Of a DNA stretch of 64,000 nt, positions 18,301 to 29,796 are shown in pieces; within the stretch, counting starts at the first letter, position 1, and each line of letters starts with the position of its first letter. The notes beneath the pieces were generated by a model. That model had not been told where the DNA came from. It saw only the letters and a list, made by a program, of their open reading frames with translations, and did no database searches. This DNA is from Epinephelus fuscoguttatus (Eukaryota > Chordata > Actinopteri > Perciformes > Serranidae). Where the stretch lies: positions 27,254,856-27,318,855 of the forward strand of contig NC_064760.1 in the NCBI RefSeq assembly GCF_011397635.1. Direction: 5' to 3'. Made by a program: the position numbers and the translations under genes.

Positions 18301-20290
18301 ATATCATATGTGAAAGCGTCAGCAGTTAACCGTACAATATCACTGCAATATTGATAGTGAGGTATTTGGTCAAAAATATTGTGATATTTGATTTTCTCCA
18401 CATGACCCAGTTCTAATATCAGCTAGGGGTGGGGAAAAAATCAATACAGCATAGTTTTGTGATATTTTTTTGTGTGGAAATATCATATCGTGACATAATG
18501 CCAGGTATTGATTTTTTAATTATATAAATTATTAATATTACAAATACAAATTAAACTTCAGGTAGCCTACTAGAATGATATTATCACTTGCTTTTTCAGT
18601 CCACTAGATACATTTTGCTGCAAAAAATGGCTGAAGTGAGATGAACTGACTAAAAAAACTTTATCTTATTAAATTAAACAACTATTGACAAAGATTTCCT
18701 TTGTGGACATAATTTACAGTTGAAACAAAGGCAATAAATTGCAATATATTTTATCACAATACTCAGCATATTATAACATTTAAAATCCCAATAATATTTT
18801 ATCATGCCTTAAGTATTGTGATAATATCGTATCATGGATCTTCTGGTGATTCCCACCCTTAATGTCAGCTATGCTGCAGGATTTTATTAACCACATAGAA
18901 GAGTTCACCTCTGTGCCTGGATGAATAGTCATTTGCTTGTTATCTCTACAGCTTTCTTTGAATACAAAGAAGATGGAGGACGATTTCCAAATCCTCCATC
19001 CTACAGCGTTGCCACCACTCTGCCCTCTTATGATGAAGCGGAGAGGAGCAAAGAAGAGGCAGCCATCCCCCTGGTCACTGGAAGAGTCATGGTACACTGA
19101 TTTAATTTTCAAACAGCATGTAGAAATATTCCTTGTCATGCCGTAGTATTAAACAAAACAACAAAGCAAATTGGAGGTAAGCACAAGTAATTGTAATGTA
19201 TTTGCATATGTCTTGCTGTTGGCGCAGGAGGACGACTTTGTAGCCAGGGATGACTTTGAAGATGCTGACCAGCTGCGAATAGGAAACGACGGCATCTTCA
19301 TGCTCACTTTCTTCAGTAAGAACTCGTTCAGCATTTCAACGGTCGTCATGTTTACTGTGGTTCTTTCTAAAAGAGTAAACTGTCCTTCACTTCAGAGCCG
19401 GCTTGTAATCAGACCATTATTCATTATTTATGTATCTGTAGAACTCTGGACAGTGATCATGTACTCTCTTTTAACATTTGTCGTGCAGTAAGTCTTAAAT
19501 TAGGGCTCTGCCAACGATTTTCTGAATTGAATTTGGCATATTCACAAGGGCTGTTAGATAACGTACTGGGTGCAAATGCCAGCACACTCTCTGCACAAGT
19601 TTGTTTTCCAGCAAAAGATGGAGGAGGAGAGTGTGTGGCAGCCAGTTTCATGACTTCAAAAACACCTCACATTAAAAATCTTCTACTGCCTATTGGTCAT
19701 GTTTTAAAAGTGACATATATGTTTGTTTTTTTTTCGTCACCAGTGGCATTCCTCTTCAACTGGATCGGCTTCTTCTTGTCGTTTTGTTTGACCACATCAG
19801 CCGCCGGTCGATATGGGGCCATCTCTGGTTTTGGCCTGTCCCTCATCAAATGGGTCCTCATTGTCAGGGTAAGAACTGTTCACTGTATATTCATTAAAAC
19901 CAGTTTGTATATCAGTATTTCATATCAGTATTTATTGGTATTACTGTAAAGAAAGACTTAAACTACAGCTCTTAACAGATACTACTTTTTTTTTTATTAC
20001 TTCCAGTTTTCTACCTACTTCCCCGGTTACTTTGATGGACAGTACTGGTTGTGGTGGGTGTTCCTGGCCCTGGGTAAGTGAGAGATATTATTTTATAAAC
20101 AAACAGCATTTCCTGCTATTACCCACGATTACATTAAGGTAAATCTCCAATGTTGCGGTATATATCTTTTCTTTGCCCTGCAGGCTTCATGCTGTTCATC
20201 AGAGGCTTTGTTAACTACTCCAGAGTGCGTAAACTGGCCGATCCCACCTACGCCACTCTTCCCCGAACAAGGGTACTCTTCATCTATTAG
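15394..20290 (+). CDS. ndfip1: Nedd4 family-interacting protein 1
   Basis: Seven exons (15394-15429, 16614-16707, 18952-19091, 19228-19315, 19744-19868, 20007-20073, 20184-20290) give 218 aa, close to the 221 aa of the human protein. The protein is an endosome/Golgi membrane adaptor that recruits and activates Nedd4-family HECT ubiquitin ligases. Three PY-type motifs that bind WW domains are present: PPPY 32-35, PPSY 58-61 and LPSY 67-70. Three membrane segments follow: about 113-135, 143-160 and 175-193. The C-terminus LPRTRVLFIY is the family signature. The ATG follows ACG and begins MAEQNSNVRYQE. Residues 88-93 read RVMEDD, where human has RDED, so the exon-3 donor at 19092 (GTACAC) could have a nearby alternative. 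The promoter carries a CCAAT inverted repeat. Confidence 0.96.
16708..18951 (+). other. ndfip1: ndfip1 intron 2
   Basis: This is a 2.2-kb intron with no exon seen inside. Its second half is occupied by two hAT-like repeats (18077-18862). The rest is AT-rich and unremarkable. Confidence 0.7.
18077..18862. mobile_element. Two adjacent hAT-like MITEs sharing a TCAGCT target site
   Basis: Element 1 (18077 to about 18414) begins AGGGTTGGGCAATATATGG. Element 2 (18425-18862) begins AGGGGTGGGGAAAAAATC, and its right end reverse-complements to AAGGGTGGGAATCACC. TGTCAGCT at 18069-18076 and at 18863-18870 flanks the pair, and TATCAGCT separates them. This fits 8-bp hAT duplications with serial insertion at one site. 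No transposase is visible. Confidence 0.6.
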
Positions 20291-20712
20291 AGGTGAGGTG
20301 TTATTAGTGTGGTCACACTCATCGTGGTTTGTCATTGGAGAATTGTACATGCACACAGGACTCCAGTCACAGTGAGGGACGAGATTAAGGCAATGATTAA
20401 AAAACAAACCAAACCAGAAATATCTGGCATTACTCATCACCCTGCAAGTGTCAAATGCCATTCAAATCTTAAGTAAATAAAGAAGTCAGGGCATAACTCA
20501 CCTAAATCCCTGTTGGAACCGTAGGGAGTTGCACTGTGGGTAATAGAAGCCCCGTGGTTTTTGATGGAAGAAGAATGAATGGAAGCAAAAAGACAATGGT
20601 TTGCTTTGCACAGTTTTAGTGAGACCATAGTAGATAACAGCCACAGCAAAACCACATATTGATGCCTACTGGAATGTTTTTCAGTGCAGTTTGTGTTGTC
20701 GTAAGTTGTATG

Positions 20713-21560
20713 TATCCTTTATTCACCAGGTAAAAGTCTCACTGAGATTTAGGGTGCTTTCAGACCTCGAGTTGTCTTGCTTTGGTCTGAATAAGGGACC
20801 AATTTTGTTACAACGTTGCATAATTGCCTAGAGTTGGTTTGTGTTCTCATGGCAGCATTTAGAAGCGGACCAGATCAAATGCCTTGCGTGAGAAAGCTGC
20901 TCTTGATTGGTCAGAATTTCCTTGCTGGAAAAATCCAGGAAGAAGAAATAAAACTTTGAAGAAGTGTACAATTGCAAGATAAATGTGACACTTTCTAATG
21001 TCACAATGGAGGGACAACTACACAGGTTGATTTTAGCGCTGGTCATCGTGGACTATATTGCTGTTATTGTTCATTTTAGTCAAACCATATAGTTTGAAAA
21101 CGAGGCGCAGCTCCAACTAGAAAACATTGTTTTGATGCATTGGATGTGCTGAATGTGCATATTAAGGCAGTACAGGAGGAGGTGCACATTAATAATCCTC
21201 CAGGACTGTAACATGCTCATGTTTAACCCAAACAATGTGTCATGTGACTGCAGTTGGCTCGGATCGAGGTCGGAACACGTTCTCACCACAAACGAACCAC
21301 ACTTGGGGGGCGAACAAACTTGAGTTGGATTGAACCGAATCAAACGAGGCAGGTGTGAAAGCACCCTTAAAATCTCATTTTTCAAAAGCAACCTGGCGGA
21401 GAGGCAGCATAAACATCATTACAACAATTAACACAAACAGATGAGTACAACTGTCACACACATCACACATGAGCAGGCATAAAAGTTAAAATGCAACACA
21501 GTTAAATACATAAACATGTACAATTTTCTAAAAACTAACCTAAAGATATGTATTGCTAAA
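20713..21560. repeat. Interspersed repeat split by a Harbinger-like insertion
   Basis: The left piece (to about 20751, ending AAAGTCTCACTGAGATTTA) and the right piece (from 21367, AAAATCTCATTTTTCAAAAG then ATCATTACAACAATTAACAC) together match a common teleost repeat that I recall from memory. The two halves are separated exactly by the element at 20752-21366. It is non-coding. Confidence 0.5.
20752..21366. mobile_element. PIF/Harbinger-like non-autonomous element with TTA duplication
   Basis: The ends are inverted: GGGTGCTTTCAGACCT on the left and AGGTGTGAAAGCACCC on the right, 15 of 16 bases matching. TTA lies directly outside both ends (20749-20751 and 21367-21369), the 3-bp target duplication typical of PIF/Harbinger. 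The 615-bp body shows no transposase. Confidence 0.7.
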
Positions 21561-21994
21561 AACCCAACGTTAGATGTTGCCAGTCTAAAAGTTGCAAGTT
21601 CAGCATCAAACCTCATCTTTTTACTGTCCAAGAGCCGCCTCCAGCAGTGAAAAGCCACGCCAGTGTTAACTCTTGTTTTGCTTCATTTTAAATCACTTCT
21701 TTTCTTTGCCGCCAAACGCAGTTTCTTGCCAGGAGCAAGATGTGGGGTAGTGTTAGATGCCACTCAGCTCAGTTTCGGCCATCTTTTGCTTTATGTTGTT
21801 GATGTAGCTTTTGTGTTTACTGTCCTACTTCAGGCAGCTGTACTTGTCTCACGTTGGACTGAGTGCAGACTGGGTGCTATAGTAGCCCTTTTACACTGCC
21901 TGTTCCAGGCGGAAATGTTGCGCCGTTATTCCGCTTTGCTCTTTTGTATAAAAAGTACGATCGCGGAATGTTGGGGAAAGATTTGACTCACCTT

Positions 21995-22100
21995 TTAAAG
22001 GGGAATACCACCTAAATTAATACTTCCGATATGTTATTTATATGGCCTTGGAAAGTTCATTCAATATTTGTGAACATGAGCTAGTCTGTTAAATCCATGA
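21995..22100. repeat. Left end of a TTAA element (related to 962-1752)
   Basis: TTTAAAGGGGAATACCACCT and the following bases resemble the left end of the element at 962. The matching right end was not found. Just before it, 21870-21980 (GTAGCCCTTTTACACTGCCT, then GGCGGAAATGTTGCGCCG) looks like another degenerate repeat. Confidence 0.45.
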
Positions 22101-24708
22101 TCTGAGCCATCATCTGTTTAGAGACCAGTAACAAGGAAAATGAATGGACACATTTAGATAAAAAACGTGAGGCAACATCAGGTAATGTGTGTTTTTAATC
22201 TGCTGGAAGGATTTTTCAGTCAAAGGTGAAACAACAAGGTTATGGTGCGATTTGCTGTGCCTCACTCATTAACTTAAACAGAACTGGCATCAAAGCAAAA
22301 TTCGATCACTGTCAGTGACATCATGACTTTGCTTCTTTTATATTTTCCTCGGATAAATGCGGGGTATTAAAAATGACTTAAGTTAAAATGTTGCCTTAAT
22401 CTTGTCAGCCGGAGTTATTGATGTGCATGGAAACAGCAACTGACAAACCACAGACATCACCATCACAGCACACGTACGTGAATATTAATTATTTGTACAT
22501 CTTCCTTCAACCTAAACCCAGGACGTTGGATTTGGCAGAAGCGGACATGACCAACACGAGCAGTAACTCTGCGAGGAATTTCAAATTTCAAAGTGAAGAC
22601 ACTTAATCCCAAATCGGCCAGACGAGTTATAGATGAAGACAACTCTCAATAAAATATTCAGGAATTATATCACTTTGTTTTATTTTGTTTTGAGACTTTA
22701 TTAATGGAAAATGGTTAACAGTAATAGTCCCTCGATGTACTCATTAGTGGCGAATGTTAAGTGCTATTTACATCTCTGTCTGTAATGTATAAGTAATGCC
22801 TTATATCATTTGATGGTAGCGTACAAGCATGCATCTGCCCTTAAGGTCAATAAATAGGGAGTGTCTCATGTTGGTGACACTTGAAGCCAACAGGTATTAA
22901 TGAATACAACACTCGTTAGACTTGCCACAGCATGCGACACACTTTGTAATCTGCACTAATCATGGTTTTATTGTGACTGTTAGAGGCTGTTTGTTTTTTT
23001 AGACCCCACATACACTTAGAAAGCAAAGCTGTCATTAGGCTGTAAATGCTGATATAACACATACTTCACTCACCTGTTGGCTTTAAGTAGTGTTGCCCTT
23101 TTGTTTAGCCAGGAGGGGGCAGTGTTGTCTGCTGCTTTAGAAACTGTTAATTCACGGCATTGTCATGATGGAACATACATGCTTGCAATTCAAACGCAGT
23201 GTCAGCAGAGCACATTAAAATGACATCCATGTATCAGAAGTTATGATTTTGCCTATTAGATATTTTGTTGTACGTTAAATCAGGTGAATCTATCCACCTG
23301 GAATAGAATTTAGGTTATGGTTTTAATTTAGACAATCCAGTTTGAGCCAGAAACCAGACGGCCACAAATGTCAAGGCGACAAACCCCAGAGCAGCTCGGG
23401 GATGACAGTGAAGAGATTTTGTGACAGCAACCAAGATTTTTTGTTATGGGCGTGTGAGCACATTTTCTGGTTCACATCCTTAAAAATCTCATGGAGATGT
23501 CACAGCCTGACCTTTCCATGACTCCTCAGTGATTCAGCAGAGTCAGCATCTCGTTCATTGTGAGTGGAAAAGCTCTGTGACTATAGAAAAGAGTCTGGGC
23601 TGTTAATGTCGTCGCTCAGACGTTTGGATTGAATTATCTAAGAGTATAAAAATAACTCAAATTCCATTTTCAGGTGGGTTTTTGCCTTAAGATTTAATTG
23701 ACATATGGGGAAGGGAAATCTGTTTTTCTTACTCTTCTTTTATTTGTTTTTTCTTTGAAACTGAGGTGTAAGATGTTAGCTATCTTGTAGGTATAAAGAC
23801 TATTTCAACGAATGTTGTATGCAGGTGCACTTTTAGAAACACAACCAGTAAAACCCAGAGGATGTTCCTGTCATTATTTTAAGTCCCAGACATATAAAAA
23901 CAAGGAATGACTGACGCTGTGGTTTCTGTTTTATATATTGGTGGGAACGGCATGTTCATGATCTCACCACTGTCGTCATTGGAAGGAGTTCATATGGATT
24001 TGAGTCTGATCCAGCAAACTGAAACTGTTTGCCTCATCGGTTAACTTAATATTTCTGCCATTGCTTTGATACAGACCCATTATGCTTATTTCTATGTGAT
24101 GTAGAGCTGCAACCTTGGGGTTTTGTTGTTATGAAACTGTACAGAAAACGTTTAGTGTTAAATAAATGTCACTTTTAATGCGTCATTTCTGAGTTGTCTG
24201 GATTGTGTTACATAAAAGATTATGTTACTTACAGGCTGGCATTATTAAAACACCAGTAATCGAGTTACTGGTGGAAAAGGCATGAAAATAAAAATGCGTG
24301 GCTCAAGCCTGGGGCAGGTTTTATGCGTGTGGAAGGGTGCACTGGGTAATTTTACACATTGGCGACACCAAGTGGCAGTGACGTGTAACTGCTGGAGATA
24401 TGAAATAACAGTTTTTCAGCTTGACACATTGTTAATTACAGAGAAGTTTAGTGGCTCAGTGACCCATCTCAAGCTGTTAATTGACACTCTTCTAATCTGC
24501 TGAGGCGTTACCCCTCAAGAGCAAAGCGTCAGATGCAGAAAAGTCGAACAAGAAAGAACTGGAAGCACATGTCCCCAAGCCAACGTTTTCAATCAGTAGG
24601 TTACAATGTTGTAAGTGCAGTAGTTTATGACAAATACAAGTTAGTTGCTGCATCTGGTCTAACTGTCCACCAAATTTCACTGACATCTGGAGACAATTTT
24701 TAAGATAA

Positions 24709-25481
24709 TTAAAGGGACAGTTCACCCTCAAATCAAATGTGCATGTATTTCCTTCTTACTTGTAGTGCTTTTTTATTCATCTAGATTGTTTTGGTGTGAG
24801 ATACCGAGTGTTGGAGATATTGGCTGGATGGTACTCTGCCTGTGGTGCTGAGAGCACCAGAAAAAATACATTTGAAAAACTCAACAGCAGTGGCTCTTCA
24901 CAGAAACCACGACCCCGTTACTCAAGATAATCCAGAGACTACATGTAGGAACTACGTTCTTTCTGCTAAACTACACCCACCAACCGTATCACCGCACAGA
25001 AGGAAGCGTGCATCTACTGCTGGCTCACGTAGCACCACTGAGCTAGCTAACATTACAGCTCAGCCTAGGAGGACGCTATTTTTTTATTTACATCTTGCAC
25101 TGCCACGAGCACGAGCCTCTCGTCCATGAGTAGATGCACACTTCCTTCTGTGCACTGATATGGTTTGTAAGTGTAGTTTAGCAGAAAGAGAAAAGTTCCT
25201 ACATGAAACTGCTCACAACAAGATCTGTGGATTATCTTGAGTAAACATGTCATGATTTCTGGAAAGAGACATTGCTGTTGAGTTTTTACAAATATATTTT
25301 TTGGCACTTTGAGCACCTCAAGCCGAGTGCCATCTCGTTCCATTATATTGGAGAGAAGGCAGACATCTCTACAGCTGATATCTCCAACACTCTGCAGCTC
25401 ACAGCAACACAATCTAGACTGACAAACAGCACTACGGGTAAGAAGAAAATGTTTGAATTTGGGGTGAACTGTCCCTTTAAA
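24709..25481. mobile_element. Foldback transposon, copy 1 (TTAAAGGGACAGTTCACCC ends)
   Basis: The 19-base ends TTAAAGGGACAGTTCACCC and GGGTGAACTGTCCCTTTAA are perfect inverted repeats. Inside, the arms at about 24885-25025 and 25125-25290 are themselves inverted, so most of the element can fold back. For example, CTCAAGATAATCC is complementary to GGATTATCTTGAG. No transposase is present. TTAA flanks both ends. It lies about 0.4 kb beyond the fgf1 stop codon. Confidence 0.8.
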
Positions 25482-25896
25482 AGTTTAGGTAACTAAAAAT
25501 AATCATACTCCTGGTACTATACAACTTTTTAGTAATAACAGAATGTGTTTTATGCATTATACTGTTTTCTTGTTTGTTCTTTTCATCTGTGCAGTCAGGA
25601 CATCTGCTACCAACTAAAACAGGATGTTGTTAGTGGACACAAAGATGCTGACACACAGTCTTTTCTCTGGTGCAAAGCTGGCCCTCCAATAATTACGCCT
25701 CAGATTAACATTAAAGAGACTTAGCCTCCTTTTGATCTTGACCGATTTGTTTTTGCAAGCTAGTGTGTCATCACCTCTTTTCGCACCACTTCTTCAAGTC
25801 TTGTTCTGGCCCAGTTCATGAGCTAAAACGGTAAAGTAGGTGTATCTGAACAAAACGTCCTCCTGGTGCATTCTGTCTGAGGTATCTCTGTGTTCT

Positions 25897-28800
25897 TCAC
25901 TCATCAGACTCACTCAGCTGTCGGGGCAGAAAGAAGACGGCCTTCTGTCCGATGTGAGTCCTTGGACCCAGTTTAGGTTTCCCGTTCTTTTTCAGGCCTA
26001 CGTACCAGTTCCTCTCCTGATATTTCTGAGGCATATATGTGTTGTAGTGGTTCTCCTCCAGCTTCTCCAGGAAGTAACACTCATCAGTCACTGTGGGCTG
26101 AGATGTAAACACAAACAAGCACCAACAGCTGACAGCACTTTAATTTGTTTGGTTTGAGATTGAAAGCGAAAAAATCCAGTCACCACAGAGCGATTAATCA
26201 TTTACAACAGATATCATGGAATATTTATCTACATACATCTGCATCGCTAAGTTTAATTTACTGATTTACTATCACATATCATCATGAGGTCTGTTGTAGA
26301 TACTCACTGAACTGTACAGTTGCCCCTCGTCGCTCATGGCCAAATATCGCCCGGCTTCTGTTCCACGGATCACCACTACGCCTCTGTCCACAGCTTTGAG
26401 CTTTAAAACAACTGCAAGGAGAACACGTGTAATATAACATGAAAATAAATACCATAGCAACAAATGAAACCTGTAAACACGTCTCCTCAAAGATGGGTCG
26501 CTTTCTTTTCTGGTAAGAGAAAAATGGCTCTGAGATTCCTCGTCCAAACTTTCAGGCTGTTTTCAGGATGTTAAACAATTTTAACTCGTCTAAGTCTACA
26601 CTGTCAGTCAGTCTCTTCGGCATTTCAACTGGATACACTCAAGTATAAAACACAGAGCCTTTCGCAACAGAAACAAAATTAATAGATGGCAAATGTGCAT
26701 TTTATTCGTCTAGTTTTATTAGTTGTATTTACGATGACAGTGCTCACTGATCAACTGAAAGAACTGTAAATGAGATAACCTGACCAGATGTTCTAAATTA
26801 TAAACATAAATGACACGTCTTATAGGATTTATATACAAATTAATACTTTGCACAAAATATCACAGTACATATGGCAGTTTATAATATTTTCATTATGTCT
26901 CTGTAGCCTATTTATCATACAAAAAGGCCATACCTCTGAAAACACCATATGTGTCCTGGTCATGTGTGTGTTACACCATTTCACATTTTATTTACATTGA
27001 TAGTTGAGCTTTCAGTCCCAACGTCTCTGCTGTTTAGTGTTATTTTGCATTTTAGTCCTCATTCAGTTAAGTTTATTAAATGCATTAAAATGAACTTTAA
27101 AGTCAAACAGGGGAGACCTGGGGTAGTTAACACACTTTTCAACTTATTCAATATTTCTTATTTCCAGTCCCTTTTACTAGCCAGGTGTGGCTGCACATTT
27201 TGACAAATACATGTGTCAATTGGCTGTCTGGAAAGAAGCCTAGAAGGACCATTGTTGAACAGAGGAGGTGGCCTTCGACACCACTTATCACCCACCTACC
27301 ATGCAGTCTTGGGATGACTTCACACCCATTCACACCTGGTCCCATCTAACCCTAACGACACACATGATGGCCAGGTGGGTCAACGACTCACGTGTGACCT
27401 TAACAACTCAGAAACTAAGGGCTCACATGTGACCCCAACATCTTTGTAAGGGTTCACACCCACACAGGGTTTAAAGCCTGTGACTCCGCATGGACCCCTT
27501 AGAACTGCAGAGGCCTCTGGGATGAGAGGTGAAATGTCTTCAAGAGCGCAAGCAAGGCCAGTTGCCTACGATACAGCAAATGTTTACCATGACCAGGATG
27601 ACTAAGAATCTTCACCGACGAGACGCCTGGTCTGGTTGACAAGTCTGGTTTTTTTTTGTTTTTTTTTACAGAAGGTCTTCGGATGTATAAAACCTGGTTG
27701 GTGGCTTCTTCAAATTATGTGTCCATTCCTCCTTTACTCTGTAAGTCTTCAGATTTGAAAGGATCAGAAGGGTTTTAATCCAATTTTTGAGTATTGTTTT
27801 TACAGGATAAAGTGGTGTTGTGTCGGTGGGCATATTCATACTGGTTTCATTAAACAATTTGATTATGTTTTGTTGCTAAGCAACAGTTTTGTGTGAGTGG
27901 AATTAAAGGCCTGTCCCAAATATAGGCCTGTTTATTTCAGGGATTGAACCAAATATTAGCCCGGGCTATTAATTGAAGTTGTACGGTAATTTATGTTAGA
28001 CAATGCACACAAATGTTTTCTTTTTAATTAGTTGTGATTAGTCATTATGTGCATTTATGCCAGTGGCTTACATTACGGGGCTGATTGGCACAGTGTTAAA
28101 ATGCTATAGTTGCAAAAAAAAAAGGAAACTATTTGACCATTTAATTCAGACAAGAAACCAAAAACAACAGTATAATAGAATAATAGAATATCTGGCCCTT
28201 TTTAAAAACCAAACAACTTTTTTGAGCGATTTATCAATAGGTATGTCTAATTACTTTTGCCATTAACCATCTAAAGTAATAATAATAAAAAAATAACAAT
28301 ATAAACAGTGTGTTTAATCTCACAGGATAGTTTTAAACTCTACAAATACAGTTGCTAATTTTACAATTAGCTGGCACAGTCAGTGGGTCGACCAACCCCA
28401 CTTACATTTGACCCAACTTCGTGAAATGATGTTAACCAGCTACCATCACTCATCGCAGACTTTCAAATCTTATATGAACACAGCTGATTCCTTTGTCTGT
28501 TAACCAGAAGGAACACATTTATAATACATCTACTCCACAGACCACTTTTTTACTTAAGATACTATAAAACTGAAATGTTACCCTCATCAATGAAGTTAGT
28601 GACTTTCATATGTTTAAACCTGGTAGAAGAGTGCAGGTGAAGAAAGCATTTTGACCTTCAAATGACCAGAAATTAGCTGTGTGCCAACCATCCCCAGTCT
28701 CCCCTTCACCTGTGCAACGCACACCTACTTGGGATGCTCTAGAGGCCACTTCCTAATCCTAAAATGAGCGGCACCCCCCTTTTAAATGTCAGCAAATGGC

Positions 28801-29116
28801 TTCCACGTTTTCAACTAAATGGAGTTTCTTGAGTGCACATTTTTCCCCTGCTCTTTGAACCTGACACACCTGCAGCAAAGGAAGTGAACGCATCATGTTG
28901 TAGGCCTGACCTGGATGTAAAGTGCGCTGTGTCGTGCTGCGGTCTCTTACTGTGAGCGTCCCCGTCATCCCTCTGGCCCTGCACCGTCCCATCGGGGAGG
29001 ATCTGGAGGTGATGTCCGCCATTCATGCAGTACAGCCGAGTCAGCCGCCTGGAGTCCCGCAGCGGGCCGCTCTCCACCGTCTGCTCCTCCGACACTAGCA
29101 CCTCCTCATCCGTCAT
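25897..29116 (-). CDS. fgf1: Fibroblast growth factor 1 (acidic FGF)
   Basis: Three coding exons on the minus strand (28951-29116, 26308-26411, 25897-26097) give 156 aa, against 155 in human. Phases match the family (HIVLK and SS|PT junctions). The beta-trefoil core is clear: [18 protein letters not shown] at 28-45, [16 protein letters not shown] at 73-88, LEENHYNTY at 103-111. The heparin-binding loop is [17 protein letters not shown] at 126-142. FGF1 binds FGF receptors with heparan sulfate and has no signal peptide; none is seen here. The N-terminal 30 residues are acidic and lack the mammalian KKPK nuclear-localisation motif, having RDSRRLTR instead. The ATG at 29116 is the first ATG in an open frame. 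Teleosts can have fgf1a and fgf1b; the copy is not resolved. No canonical poly(A) hexamer was found close to the stop. Confidence 0.95.
26412..28950 (-). other. fgf1: fgf1 intron between coding exons 1 and 2
   Basis: This 2.5-kb intron has a GTAAGA donor at its 28950 side and an acceptor at 26412-26414. It holds no recognisable exon. A diverged repeat lies at about 27190-27620. The rest is AT-rich. Confidence 0.75.
27190..27620. repeat. Probable retroelement-derived interspersed repeat
   Basis: The block is unusually C/A-rich for its surroundings (CAGTCTTGGGATGACTTCACACC, GATGAGAGGTGAAATGTCTTC). The text resembles repeats I recall from fish genomes, but no open frame or terminal structure is visible, so the class is not assigned. 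Confidence 0.35.
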
Positions 29117-29735
29117 CCCGCTCGGAGGACACACAGATGTGTCACCAACAGGGAGCTTTGTGGGGGAGCTTGGTTTTTGTGAGAAGGAAATCAGCGCTAT
29201 CAGTCCCCTGCAGTGGTCAGGTGTTTACATGCTCGTGAACGCGCGCAGAGATCACAGAGACAGCTGGGTGCGCGTACCCGACTCCTGGCCTCAGCCTCCA
29301 ACGGGGATAATGAAGTGTGATCAGTGACCTCAGCCCTGACTACTGCACCTGTGGGAGCTAGTGTGGCAATAATAGTGTAGTAATGATAATAAATAAGTTA
29401 AGTAATGTTGTATTTTTGTTTATTTTGTTTACCAGCTATTAAACAATTAGGTAATTCATCACCATTCAACACCAGGTCTAGCCTATATGATGAATATATG
29501 AATTATAATTGTTAGCAGTGGTAAAAGACGTGCTCCTTTGCTTCAGTAAAGGTAGCAGTACAACAGGGACAAAGATTTTGTTACAAGTTAACTGCTTTAA
29601 AATAGGCCAATACCTGAATAATACACAGAAATTACCAGCAAATTGTACTTGAAATAAAATAAGTACAAGAACTCATTGTGCAAAATGGCTCCATTCAAAG
29701 TATTTCATTTATTATCTTATCTTACTATATAATGA

Positions 29736-29742
<7 letters not shown>

Positions 29743-29792
<50 letters not shown>
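29743..29792. repeat. (TG)25 microsatellite
   Basis: Twenty-five uninterrupted TG dinucleotides. Likely length-polymorphic. Confidence 0.95.

Positions 29793-29794
<2 letters not shown>

Positions 29795-29796
<2 letters not shown>

Larger units (their letters stand above)
20476..24166 (+). terminator. ndfip1: Candidate ndfip1 poly(A) signals and 3'UTR span
   Basis: AATAAA occurs at 20476-20481, 22648-22653 and 24161-24166. The last has a good GT-rich follow-on (TGAGTTGTCTGGATTGTGTTAC) and precedes the foldback element at 24709. Mammalian NDFIP1 has a long 3'UTR, so use of a distal site is plausible, but the sequence alone cannot decide. 22690-24160 has no gene and little recognisable repeat. 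Confidence 0.4.

Noticed and set aside
19527-19949. 140-residue open frame across ndfip1 exon 5
   Set aside because: It is a read-through of intron 4, exon 5 and intron 5. Only 19744-19868 is real exon.
24842-25129. 95-residue open frame on the plus strand
   Set aside because: Lies wholly in foldback copy 1. The opposite arm gives a comparable mirror frame, so it is repeat sequence.
20291-25896. Possible spry4 between ndfip1 and fgf1
   Set aside because: I looked for Sprouty cysteine-rich sequence in all frames. None is present; the region is repeats and probable 3'UTR.
29117-29134. Upstream GTG-initiated extension of fgf1 (MCPPSG...)
   Set aside because: The extension starts at GTG. The first in-frame ATG at 29116 gives the length expected for the family.
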